Below, piece by piece: positions 1-9,646 of a stretch of 39,228 bases of DNA. Both the position numbers and the translations under genes were made by a program. The notes under the pieces were generated by a model. It did no database searches, was not told the origin of the DNA, and saw only the letters and a list, made by a program, of their open reading frames with translations. The stretch lies in assembly GCA_014377845.1 (NCBI GenBank), contig JACMOV010000223.1, forward strand, positions 1 to 39,228, given 5' to 3'. Source of the DNA: Herminiimonas sp. GTDB taxonomy: Bacteria; Pseudomonadota; Gammaproteobacteria; Burkholderiales; Burkholderiaceae_D. Positions within the stretch are counted from its first letter, which is position 1, and every line of letters begins with the position of its first letter.

Positions 1-1121
1 CGCCGATCGTGATCGCCACGGGTCAGGCGCCAGACATCGTCGTCGGTCATGTTGGCGACCATCTCGAGCAATTTCGGATGCTTGCCGAAGAAATTCTTGC
101 GCACGTAAGCGCCGTCCTTGGCCTTGTAGTTCTGGTATTCGCCGTCGACGGTTTCCATCATCACCTGTTGCAGGATGCCTTCCTTGTCCTTGGCCAGCAG
201 CTCGTCCCAGCCCGGACCCCAGATGACCTTGACGACATTCCAGCCGGCGCCACGGAAATCGGCTTCGAGTTCCTGGATGATCTTGCCGTTGCCGCGCACC
301 GGACCGTCGAGGCGCTGCAGATTGCAGTTCACGACCATGACCAGGTTGTCGAGCATCTCGCGCCCGGCCATGCCGATTGCGCCCATCGATTCCGGCTCAT
401 CCATCTCGCCGTCGCCGCAGAACACCCAGACCTTGCGATTGTCGGTCTTGGCGATGCCACGTGCATGCAGGTACTTCAGGAAGCGCGCCTGATAGATCGC
501 CATCAGCGGGCCGAGGCCCATCGACACGGTCGGGAACTGCCAGTAATCCGGCATCAGTTTCGGATGCGGATAGGACGACAGACCCTTGCCGTCGACTTCA
601 CGCCGGAAGTTGAGCATCTGCTCTTCGGTGAGCCGGCCTTCGAGATACGAGCGGGCATAGATGCCGGGCGATGAATGGCCCTGGATGTAGAGCAGGTCGC
701 CGCCGTGGTCCTCGGTCGGCGCATGCCAGAAATGATTGAAGCCAATACCCAGCATGTTGGCCAGCGAGGCAAAGCTGGAAATATGGCCGCCGAGGTCGCC
801 GTCTGCGCGGTTGGTCTTGACCACCATTGCCATCGCGTTCCAGCGCATCCAGGAGCGCAGTCGTTCTTCGAATTCGAGATTGCCGGGGCAGTGTGCGCCG
901 AGGTGATTCGGAATCGTGTTGACGTAGGCAGTGTTGCTTGAAAACGGGATGTGCGCACCACGCCGGCGCGCCAGATCGACCATGCGCTCCATCAGGTAAT
1001 GCGCCCGCTCCGGACCTTCGTTTTCGATCACGGCCTCGAGCGCGTCGAGCCACTCCTGCGTTTCGATGACATCGGGATCGTTGGCGGCTTGCGCCAGTAC
1101 TTCGTCAAGCTGGGCTGACAT
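1..1121 (-). CDS. aceE: Pyruvate dehydrogenase E1 component (AceE), N-terminal part, cut by left edge
   Basis: This is the ThDP-dependent E1 subunit of the pyruvate dehydrogenase complex, which decarboxylates pyruvate and passes the acetyl group to the E2 lipoyl domain. The frame is open from an ATG at 1121 to the window edge, about 373 codons of a family that is normally near 890 residues. The start MSAQLDEVLAQ is followed by the conserved homodimeric-E1 stretches around GAHIPFSSNTAYVNTI, GDLGGHISSFASLANMLG and the ThDP/Mg-binding GDGEMDEPESMGAIG. A good Shine-Dalgarno (AGGAG in the minus strand, 1129-1133) sets the start. It is divergent from folD across an AT-rich gap. The symmetric homodimeric E1 (AceE rather than PdhAB) is the usual type in beta- and gammaproteobacteria. 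Confidence 0.96.
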   Translation of the reverse strand, partial: MSAQLDEVLAQAANDPDVIETQEWLDALEAVIENEGPERAHYLMERMVDLARRRGAHIPFSSNTAYVNTIPNHLGAHCPGNLEFEERLRSWMRWNAMAMVVKTNRADGDLGGHISSFASLANMLGIGFNHFWHAPTEDHGGDLLYIQGHSSPGIYARSYLEGRLTEEQMLNFRREVDGKGLSSYPHPKLMPDYWQFPTVSMGLGPLMAIYQARFLKYLHARGIAKTDNRKVWVFCGDGEMDEPESMGAIGMAGREMLDNLVMVVNCNLQRLDGPVRGNGKIIQELEADFRGAGWNVVKVIWGPGWDELLAKDKEGILQQVMMETVDGEYQNYKAKDGAYVRKNFFGKHPKLLEMVANMTDDDVWRLTRGDHDR

Positions 1122-1475
1122 GCTGTGTCTCCTGGGTGATGGTGCGCGATGCGCACTCGAATCGCCGTTCCGATCGCTTCTCGAATCTGGGCGAACTGCG
1201 TGGCTGGGCTGATAACGCTTTGGGCATTCTGCAACAGAATTCGTTATTAAAACTGCCAAGTCCTGAATTTTACCAGCACCTTTATGAATTTTCAAATAAT
1301 GAGATTGATTTTCATAATGCGGTATTACGCTGCGCAGCAGCGTAATTTCTGCGGCGCTCCGGGACCGCGCTGGGGCCGCTTCAAGCCCGCCTTCCGACCT
1401 CGTTCAACGCCTCGAACGCCACCACGGCAGTGACGGCGACTTATAATCGTGCTTTCGCATTTTGAATGACAAACC
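1122..1475. promoter_or_regulatory. Divergent aceE/folD intergenic region with two dyads
   Basis: This 354-base gap is much richer in A+T than its flanks, mainly between 1200 and 1350. It carries a perfect hairpin-forming dyad at 1324-1346, with arms ATTACGCTGC and GCAGCGTAAT around GCA. It also carries a looser pair, TTATGAA (1282-1288) and TTCATAA (1311-1317), and a TGAA-TT-TTCA palindrome (1285-1294). Because the flanking genes are divergent, these are more likely operator or leader elements than terminators. I cannot assign a regulator; a PdhR-like or pyruvate-responsive factor is only a guess. No gene was seen here. Confidence 0.5.
1442..1447 (+). promoter_or_regulatory. Candidate -10 box of folD
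   Basis: A perfect TATAAT lies 28 bases upstream of the folD ATG and predicts a leader of about 20 bases. No good -35 is visible at 16-18 bases upstream, so the promoter may need an activator. Confidence 0.45.
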
Positions 1476-2335
1476 ATGCCTGCAAACTTGATCAGCGGTA
1501 CCCGACTTTCGCAGGAATTACGCGTCGACATCGCGCGTCGCGCTGCACTCTTGACCTCTCGCAATCGTCAGCCGGGGCTCGCCGTGATCCTGGTCGGCGA
1601 GGACCCTGCCAGCCAGGTCTACGTGCGCAACAAGGTCAAGGCCTGCGCCGACACCGGCATTCGCTCGGTGCACGAAACCTATGCCGCCACGCTGTCGCAG
1701 GAAGCGCTCCTGGCGCGTATCGACGCCCTGAATGCCGACCCGCAGATCCACGGCATCCTGGTGCAGATGCCGCTGCCGCGCCACATCGATCCGAATGCGG
1801 TGATCGCGGCGATTTCGCCCATTAAGGACGTCGACGGCTACTCGGTGGCGAGCGCCGGCGAACTGCTGACCGGCGCGCCGGGTTTCAGGCCCTGCACGCC
1901 GTACGGCTGCATGAAGCTGATCGAGAGCACCGGCATGTCCCTGAAGGGCAAGCATGCGGTCGTCATCGGCCGCAGCAATACGGTCGGCAAGCCGATGGCG
2001 CTGCTGCTCTTGCAAGCCAATGCAACGGTCACCATCTGCCATAGCAACACGCCGGACGTTGGACTGCATGTGCGCCAGGCCGACGTGGTGGTCGCTGCGG
2101 TCGGCCGACGCAACACGGTCACTGCCGACATGGTCAAGCCAGGCGCCATCGTCATCGACGTCGGCATGAACCGCGACGACGCCGGCAAGCTCTGCGGCGA
2201 CGTCGATTTCGAACCCGTGTCCGCAGTTGCCGGCGCGATCACGCCGGTGCCAGGTGGCGTCGGTCCGATGACGATCACGATGTTACTGGTCAATACAGTC
2301 GAAGCTGCCGAGGCAGCGGAAAAGAAGGCAACGCC

Positions 2336-2339
<4 letters not shown>
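1476..2339 (+). CDS. folD: Bifunctional methylenetetrahydrofolate dehydrogenase/cyclohydrolase FolD
   Basis: FolD is a cytosolic one-carbon enzyme. It oxidises 5,10-methylene-THF with NADP and hydrolyses the methenyl product to 10-formyl-THF. The 287-residue length is normal. Visible family marks are the catalytic lysine segment YVRNKVKAC, the [13 protein letters not shown] substrate loop, the DVDGY motif, the dinucleotide-binding [13 protein letters not shown], and the C-terminal [11 protein letters not shown]. The start codon has only a weak ribosome-binding site. The stop codon overlaps the next ATG (ATGA at 2336-2339), so translation of the downstream oligopeptidase is probably coupled. 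It is divergent from aceE. Confidence 0.97.
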
Positions 2340-4438
<2,099 letters not shown>

Positions 4439-4501
4439 CCGGAATTGACTTGACCGCGGCCTTGCCTGGGCCGACACTTGAGGATATTACTTGGAGGTAA
4501 C

Positions 4502-5131
4502 ATGAAGCCGACCTTGCAATCTTTAGCGCTGGCGCTCCTCGTCTGCAGCGCCGTGGCCGACGCACAGGTCTTCAAGTGGGTCGGGCCGGATGGCAAGACG
4601 AATTACAGCGATATGCCGCCGGGCCCCAGCGTCGTGCAGTCCCAGAAGAAAGTTTTCAGTGGCAATGTGGTCGACACCGCCGACATGCCGTTCGATCTGG
4701 CTGCTGCCGTCAAGACCAGTCCCGTCACGCTCTATACCGGCGCAAAATGCATTCCCTGCGACGATGGCCGCAAGCTGCTCACCGCGCGCGGCATTCCGTT
4801 CTCCGAGAAGACAGTCAGCAGCAATGCCGACATCGCCCTGCTGGGCGGCAGCGGCGTCGAATTGCCGCAACTGGCCGTGGGGGCCAACAAGCTGCGTGGC
4901 TTCGAAGCGGGCGCCTGGAACACCAGCCTGACTGCCGGCGGCTATCCTGAATCGAGCAAGCTGCCCCGGACCTACCGCAACCCGGCGGCGGAAGCGGCCG
5001 CGCCCGTCGTGAAAAAGGAAACGCCTGCCGAGCCGACGCCGGACGCCGCATCGCCTCAGGCGGCCCGGCAATCGCGTACGCCGGCTCCACCGAAGCCGCA
5101 GGACACCACCATTCCGAACCTGCGCTTCTGA
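4502..5131 (+). CDS. Secreted DUF4124 protein with glutaredoxin-like domain
   Basis: This 209-residue protein is predicted to be periplasmic. Residues 1-19 form a signal peptide ending VADA. A DUF4124-type segment (VFKWVGPDGKTNYSDMPP) follows. From about residue 76 there is a glutaredoxin/thioredoxin-like fold starting VTLYTGAKCIPCDDGRKLL, with a CIPC redox motif at residues 83-86 and a later ELPQLAVG segment resembling the cis-proline loop. The last 50 residues are a Pro/Ala-rich tail. I chose the ATG at 4502 because TTGGAGG sits just upstream (4491-4497); the in-frame ATG at 4478 lacks one. A role in thiol-disulfide chemistry of the envelope is inferred from the CxxC only. Confidence 0.85.
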   Translation: MKPTLQSLALALLVCSAVADAQVFKWVGPDGKTNYSDMPPGPSVVQSQKKVFSGNVVDTADMPFDLAAAVKTSPVTLYTGAKCIPCDDGRKLLTARGIPFSEKTVSSNADIALLGGSGVELPQLAVGANKLRGFEAGAWNTSLTAGGYPESSKLPRTYRNPAAEAAAPVVKKETPAEPTPDAASPQAARQSRTPAPPKPQDTTIPNLRF

Positions 5132-5301
5132 ACCGGTACGCGCGAGCCTGACAGGCAGCCCGGACCGCCGCCCCGCTGACATCGGCCATCGTGCAATCGG
5201 GCTCGGCGCGACCCGCGGTACTGCTTCACGGTGTCGAAATGCGCCGAGGGCCGCACGGTGCAGCGCGGTATGATGATGCCTCCCGCAATTCTCCGACGAC
5301 C

Positions 5302-5727
5302 ATGACTCGAATCGATTTTCACAGCAATGTCGCCGACCGGATTGACTATGTCTGCCGGCTCACGCGGAAGGCGCGCGCCGCTGATTGCCAGATCGTGCTG
5401 CTGGCGCAGGACAAGGACCAGCGTGACGTTCTCGACGATGCCCTCTGGCGATTCTCAGAGCTCGACTTCCTGCCGCATGTGCACGCGGAACACCCGCTTG
5501 CGCCACGTACGCCGATCGTGCTGACCGACACCGATGCGGCGGAACTGCCGCATCACCAGGTGCTGATCAACCTTTCCGGTGCGACCCCGGCCCACTTCGC
5601 CCGGTTCGAGCGGATGTTCGAGATCATTTCCACCAACGAAGCCGACAAGGCCGCAGGACGCGAGCGCTATGCGTTCTACAAGCAGCGCGGCTATGCGTTG
5701 ACCCACTACGACGCGGACAAGCCATGA
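5302..5727 (+). CDS. holC: DNA polymerase III chi subunit HolC
   Basis: HolC is the clamp-loader accessory protein that links the psi subunit to single-strand binding protein at the replication fork. The 141-residue product starts MTRIDFHSNVADRIDYVCRL and contains the chi landmarks LLAQDKDQRDVLDDALW and LINLSGATPAHFARFERMFEI near the middle and end. An upstream in-frame start at 5191 would add a non-conserved leader and is not used here. The stop overlaps the next gene by four bases (ATGA). In many Burkholderiales holC sits between pepA and valS; here neither is adjacent. Confidence 0.92.
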   Translation: MTRIDFHSNVADRIDYVCRLTRKARAADCQIVLLAQDKDQRDVLDDALWRFSELDFLPHVHAEHPLAPRTPIVLTDTDAAELPHHQVLINLSGATPAHFARFERMFEIISTNEADKAAGRERYAFYKQRGYALTHYDADKP

Positions 5728-6170
5728 GCGCACAGAATATCGAAGCGGGAATCCCGATCCTCACCGAAGTGCTGGATGAACCGATCGACGGCGTCGACCT
5801 GCCCGAGCGCCGCAAAACGCCGCATGTGGCATCCGGCGTGCCGGCCGAGACGCAACCCCACTCCATGGAAACACCGGTGCCGGCGCCGGTGCCGGTGCAG
5901 GCCACGCTCGGCTCGGCCGGAATCGACGATTTCGACCGCGTCGAGCGCGAGGTCAGCGAACGCGTACTGCAGCAGTTGCTCGGTCAGGTCGACCTGGTGC
6001 TGGAGCAACGCATACGGGACAGTCTCGCAGACGTGCTGCAATCGGCGGTCGACAGCCTGGCCTCGGATCTGCGGCAGGGCTTGAAGCAAACCCTGGAAGA
6101 TGCGCTGGCCCAGGCCATTGCGCACGAAATGAAAAATCTCAGGAATGCGAAAATCCAAAATATGCGGTGA
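5724..6170 (+). CDS. DUF2486-like protein of unknown function
   Basis: This 148-residue protein is coupled to holC by a 4-base overlap. It begins with an acidic segment containing IPILTEVLDEP, a phrase I recall from the DUF2486 proteins that follow holC in Burkholderia relatives. A Pro-rich linker (EIPVPAPVPV-like, residues 45-60) follows, then a long predicted amphipathic helix or coiled coil (residues 70-140, repeated LxxxVDxxLxxxL patterns). There are no catalytic motifs, signal peptide or membrane segments. The tight overlap suggests a role connected to HolC or DNA metabolism, but this is inference from position only. Confidence 0.75.
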   Translation: MSAQNIEAGIPILTEVLDEPIDGVDLPERRKTPHVASGVPAETQPHSMETPVPAPVPVQATLGSAGIDDFDRVEREVSERVLQQLLGQVDLVLEQRIRDSLADVLQSAVDSLASDLRQGLKQTLEDALAQAIAHEMKNLRNAKIQNMR

Positions 6171-6209
6171 AATTTTTGTTTTATGCACATAAGTAGTCAT
6201 CAGGCTTCG

Positions 6210-6268
6210 TTTATATTAAATAAAACGACCTGGATTGATTGCCTGAGTAAAGCAGAATTTTCTACAAT
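6210..6268 (+). promoter_or_regulatory. dadA promoter with Lrp-like dyad
   Basis: The AT-rich 137-base gap before dadA holds a candidate sigma-70 promoter: TTGCCT (6239-6244), an 18-base spacer and TACAAT (6263-6268). Just upstream lies a 15-base dyad, TTTAT-ATTAA-ATAAA (6210-6224), resembling Lrp/AsnC-type sites. A plausible ligand is the Lrp-family protein encoded 1.3 kb downstream at 7754-8263. Confidence 0.5.
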
Positions 6269-6307
6269 CTGGTGACCGGATTTCAACCGCATTTTGGAGT
6301 ATTTGCC

Positions 6308-7618
6308 ATGAAAGTCATCGTTCTGGGCGCCGGCATCATCGGTACCGCATCGGCCTGGTTCCTGCGCAAGGCGGGGCATGAAGTCACCGTCATAGAGCGC
6401 CAGCCGGGTGCGGCACAGGAAACCAGCTTTGCCAACGGCTGCCAGATCTCGGTATCCCATGCCGAACCATGGGCCAACCCGGCTGCCCCGCTGAAGGTGC
6501 TGAAGTGGCTTGGCAAGGAAGATGCGCCCCTGCTCTACCGCTTCCGGCCGGAATGGCTGCAATGGAAATGGGGCATGCACTTCCTGCGCGAATGCACACC
6601 TGGCCGCACTGCCGACAACATCCGCCAGATCGTCGCAATCGCCGAATACAGCCGCCAGACCCTGCAATCGGTGCGCGCCGAAACCGGGATCGATTATGAC
6701 TGCCTGACCCGCGGCATCCTGCATTTTTACACCGACAAGAAGGATTTCGAGGAGTCGCTCCCAGCTGCAAAACTGATGCGCGAACTCGGCTGTCCGCGCG
6801 ACTCCATCGATACCGACGCGGTGATCCGGATCGAACCGGCGCTGGCCAGCATTCGCGACAAGATCGTCGGCGGCGACTTTACCGCCACGGACGAGTCCGG
6901 CGATATCTACAAATTCACCACCGGCCTGGCGCAGAAAAGCGCCGAGGCAGGGGTCGACTTCCAGTACGACACGACCGTAACGCGCTTGCTGACCGAAGGC
7001 AGCGGCGCGGCAGCGCGCATCACCGCCGTCGAGATCATCAACGCCCATGGCCGCCATGAAGTGCTGCGCGCCGACGCCTTCGTGCTCGCCATGGGCAGTT
7101 TCTCGGTGCCGCTGGCCAAGCCGCTCGGCATCGACCTGATGATCTATCCGGGCAAAGGTTATTCCGCCACTTACCAGGTCACCGATCCGTCACGGGCGCC
7201 CAGCGTATCGCTCACCGACGACGGCTACAAGCTGGTGGTGTCGCGCCTGGGCGACCGGTTGCGCGTGGCAGGCACCTGCGAACTGAACGGTTATACGCGG
7301 GAGCTCAACACGACACGCTGCGACGCCATCACGCGCCGCACGCGGGAACTGTTTCCGGGCGCCTGCGACTACGAAAACCCGGCCTACTGGACCGGCCTGC
7401 GGCCGCTGACGCCGTCGAACGTACCCTACATCGGCAAATCGAAAATCGCCAACCTGTTCCTCAATACCGGCCACGGCACACTCGGCTGGACCATGGGTTG
7501 CGGCTCGGGGCGGGCAATTGCCGACATCGTGTCGGGCCGCGTGCCGGATGTGGATTTTGCTTTTACCGGCATGCCGCGACGCAGCGCCCAGCCGCGCCTG
7601 CGACCCCTGCCGGCCTGA
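6308..7618 (+). CDS. dadA: D-amino acid dehydrogenase, small subunit type (DadA)
   Basis: This is an FAD-dependent, membrane-associated dehydrogenase that deaminates D-amino acids, notably D-alanine, and feeds electrons to the respiratory chain. The 436-residue product has the N-terminal dinucleotide fold MKVIVLGAGIIGTASAWFL and the family signature around ETSFANGCQISVSHAEPWANP. C-terminal substrate/FAD segments include GLRPLTPSNVPYIG and NTGHGTLGWTMGCGSGR. The ATG at 6308 is preferred because GGAG lies about 10 bases upstream. An in-frame ATG at 6272 would run over the ribosome-binding site. It is convergent with an Lrp/AsnC regulator, a common partner of dadA in proteobacteria. Confidence 0.94.
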   Translation: MKVIVLGAGIIGTASAWFLRKAGHEVTVIERQPGAAQETSFANGCQISVSHAEPWANPAAPLKVLKWLGKEDAPLLYRFRPEWLQWKWGMHFLRECTPGRTADNIRQIVAIAEYSRQTLQSVRAETGIDYDCLTRGILHFYTDKKDFEESLPAAKLMRELGCPRDSIDTDAVIRIEPALASIRDKIVGGDFTATDESGDIYKFTTGLAQKSAEAGVDFQYDTTVTRLLTEGSGAAARITAVEIINAHGRHEVLRADAFVLAMGSFSVPLAKPLGIDLMIYPGKGYSATYQVTDPSRAPSVSLTDDGYKLVVSRLGDRLRVAGTCELNGYTRELNTTRCDAITRRTRELFPGACDYENPAYWTGLRPLTPSNVPYIGKSKIANLFLNTGHGTLGWTMGCGSGRAIADIVSGRVPDVDFAFTGMPRRSAQPRLRPLPA

Positions 7619-7636
7619 CGCAGGCCCGCCCCTCTT

Positions 7637-7656
7637 CGGTGCAGCCGGCTGCACCG
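7637..7656. terminator. Perfect 20-base palindrome between convergent dadA and Lrp-family gene
   Basis: Arms CGGTGCAGCC and GGCTGCACCG form a strong GC-rich hairpin 19 bases after the dadA stop. No T-run follows on either strand, so it may stabilise the mRNA 3' end or assist Rho-dependent ending rather than act as an intrinsic terminator. Confidence 0.45.
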
Positions 7657-7753
7657 ATGCAGGGACCATGATCCAGATCGCATGCCGTTACGCGATCGCA
7701 GGCGGTGGCCTGTCATCCCGCGACGCGCCACCGGCGTTACGGCCTCATGCACT

Positions 7754-8263
7754 TCATTTTCCGGCGCGTACCTCGACCATGGCCGCCTTTTCATCGAAGG
7801 CGACGCGGGTTGCGAATTTCGCCCGCTTCATCGGAAAGCGGGACTGGAAATGACGCACGTTGCCGGAACCCGAGATCACCCTGCGCACGAACTGATAGTA
7901 AGCATCCATGTCAATGACATGCACCACCAGAAAATAATCATAGTCGCCCGAGACGAAGTAGCACTGCATGACCTCCGGCTCCTTGCCCATGCGCACCTCG
8001 AACTCGTGCATGTGGGCGTCCGACTGGTTCGTCAGCGACACTTCAAGGAACGCCAGCATGCCGTAACCGAGCGCGAATGGATCGACCAGGGCAACGTCGG
8101 CGGTGATGATGCCAGCCGTTCGCAGGTCACGGATACGCCGCAGACAGGTGGGTTGCGAGACATGCACCTTGGCGGCAAGCACGCGCGTCGAAATCTGATT
8201 ATCCTTCTGCAGCAGGTTCAGGATCTTGCGGTCGACTTTATCAAGCGAGTGGGATTTGGACAT
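7754..8263 (-). CDS. Lrp/AsnC family transcriptional regulator
   Basis: This 169-residue regulator has an N-terminal helix-turn-helix (LDKVDRKILNLLQKDNQISTRVLAAKVHVSQPTCLRRIRDL) and a C-terminal RAM ligand domain (residues ~75-150, with VMQCYFVSGDYDYFLVVHV). Position beside dadA and a branched-chain binding-protein gene suggests it senses an amino acid and controls one or both, and probably itself. The ATG at 8263 gives the usual N-terminus, but no clear Shine-Dalgarno is visible; a TTG at 8287 in frame is an alternative. The gap to the divergent gene at 8406 carries a dyad that could be its operator. Confidence 0.92.
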   Translation of the reverse strand: MSKSHSLDKVDRKILNLLQKDNQISTRVLAAKVHVSQPTCLRRIRDLRTAGIITADVALVDPFALGYGMLAFLEVSLTNQSDAHMHEFEVRMGKEPEVMQCYFVSGDYDYFLVVHVIDMDAYYQFVRRVISGSGNVRHFQSRFPMKRAKFATRVAFDEKAAMVEVRAGK

Positions 8264-8337
8264 GGGGAGCGGAGGGGGAATCGGCAAACTACGCGATAAC
8301 GCTTTCGTAACCTTTTTTTCTGTTGTACCGTCATGCT

Positions 8338-8353
8338 ATTCAGTAATCTGAAT
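8338..8353. promoter_or_regulatory. Inverted repeat, candidate Lrp-family operator
   Basis: ATTCAG-TAAT-CTGAAT is a 16-base dyad with an AT centre, lying in the divergent region between the Lrp-family gene and the binding-protein gene at 8406. The CAG...CTG ends with an AT core resemble the Lrp consensus. Confidence 0.4.
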
Positions 8354-8405
8354 CGTCAAGTGTTGCAGTAACCTCGATTTTTTACAATCCTCAGGAGAAC
8401 ATTTT

Positions 8406-9554
8406 ATGCAGTTCAAATCCACACTGATCCCGTTGGCCGGTGCGATTGCATTGGCTTTTGCCGGTTCCGCCATGTCGCAGGAACAGATCGTCAAGATCGG
8501 CCACGTCGGACCGATCTCCGGCGCGATCGCACACCTGGGCAAGGATAATGAAAACGGTGCGCGGATGGCAATTGATGAGCTCAACGCAAAAGGCGTGACC
8601 ATCGGTGGCAAGAAGGTGAAATTCGAACTGCTGGCCGAAGACGACGCATCCGACCCGAAACAAGGTACGGCCGCGGCGCAGAAGCTGGTGGACGCGAAGG
8701 TCAACGGCGTGATCGGCCACCTCAATTCCGGCACCACGATCCCGGCCTCGAAAATCTATCACGATGCCGGCATCCCGCAAATTTCGCCGTCCGCCACGAA
8801 TCCGAAATACACGCTGCAAGGCTTCAAGACCGCCTTCCGCGTCGTCGCCAATGATGGCCAACTTGGCGGCACGCTCGGCAAGTACGCAGTCCAGACCAGC
8901 AAAGCCAAGAACATCGCCGTGGTCGACGATCGTACCGCCTACGGCCAGGGCGTCGCAGAAGAATTCATCAAGGGTGCGAAGAAAAGCGGTGCCGTCAACA
9001 TCGTCGCGCAGGAATACACGACCGACAAGGCAACCGACTTCAATGCGATTCTGACCAAGATCAAGTCGAAAAATCCGGACGTCGTGTTTTTCGGCGGCAT
9101 GGATGCGGTCGCCGGACCGATGCTGCGCCAGATGAAGCAACTCGGCATCAATGCCAAGTTCATGGGCGGCGACGGTATCTGCTCCGAAGCACTGGCGACC
9201 CTGTCCGGTGACGGCATGAGCGATGGCCAGGTGGTGTGCGCCGAAGCCGGCGGTGTGGTCGAGTCGGAAAAGAAAGGCATGGATGATTTCCGCGCCGCAT
9301 ATCAAAAGAAATTCAACATGCCCGTCCAGATCTACGCACCGTATGTCTACGATGCGGTCATGACGATGGTCGATGCGATGGTCAAGGCCGGCTCCGCAGA
9401 GCCTGCAAAATACCTGCCGGTCCTGGCCAAGATCCAGCACAAGGGTGTGACTGGCAACATCGCATTCGACGACAAGGGCGATATCAAGGATGGTACGCTG
9501 ACCCTGTACACGTACAAGGCAGGCAAGAAGGTCTTGCTGGCAGTAACGAAGTAA
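8406..9554 (+). CDS. Branched-chain amino-acid type ABC transporter periplasmic binding protein
   Basis: This is a Leu/Ile/Val-binding-protein family member (382 residues) that would deliver substrate to a LivHMGF-type ABC permease. It has a Sec signal peptide (residues 1-24, ending SAMSQ). The family body follows: IVKIGHVGPISGAIAHLGKDNENG, an inter-domain segment with HLNSGTTIPASKIYHDAGIPQISPSATNP, and VFFGGMDAVAGPMLRQMKQLG. A strong ribosome-binding site (TCAGGAGAAC, 8391-8400) fixes the start. No permease or ATPase genes adjoin it, so it probably works with a transporter encoded elsewhere. It ends in a strong intrinsic terminator. The true ligand cannot be read from sequence; branched-chain amino acids are the family default. 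Confidence 0.93.
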   Translation: MQFKSTLIPLAGAIALAFAGSAMSQEQIVKIGHVGPISGAIAHLGKDNENGARMAIDELNAKGVTIGGKKVKFELLAEDDASDPKQGTAAAQKLVDAKVNGVIGHLNSGTTIPASKIYHDAGIPQISPSATNPKYTLQGFKTAFRVVANDGQLGGTLGKYAVQTSKAKNIAVVDDRTAYGQGVAEEFIKGAKKSGAVNIVAQEYTTDKATDFNAILTKIKSKNPDVVFFGGMDAVAGPMLRQMKQLGINAKFMGGDGICSEALATLSGDGMSDGQVVCAEAGGVVESEKKGMDDFRAAYQKKFNMPVQIYAPYVYDAVMTMVDAMVKAGSAEPAKYLPVLAKIQHKGVTGNIAFDDKGDIKDGTLTLYTYKAGKKVLLAVTK

Positions 9555-9599
9555 CCGACCCCGACGGCGCATTCAAATTTTCGCGCTGTCAAGGATGGT

Positions 9600-9644
9600 A
9601 AAAAGCAGCGAGTCCAGTGAACTGCCTACTACTCGCTGCTTTTT
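9600..9644. terminator. Bidirectional intrinsic terminator
   Basis: Arms of 14 bases (9600-9613 and 9631-9644, core GCAGCGAGT/ACTCGCTGC) flanked by A5 and T6 runs. It can end the + strand binding-protein gene and the - strand HrpF/NolX-like gene, whose stop codon at 9647-9649 is only three bases away. Confidence 0.9.
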
Positions 9645-9646
9645 TA

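Noticed and set aside
8363-8388. TTGCAG/TACAAT promoter for the binding-protein gene
   Set aside because: The spacer is only 14 bases and the predicted start would fall within the Shine-Dalgarno sequence.
8391-9572. 393-codon open frame on the - strand
   Set aside because: It is antisense to the ABC binding-protein gene, which has a signal peptide, ribosome-binding site and clear family motifs.
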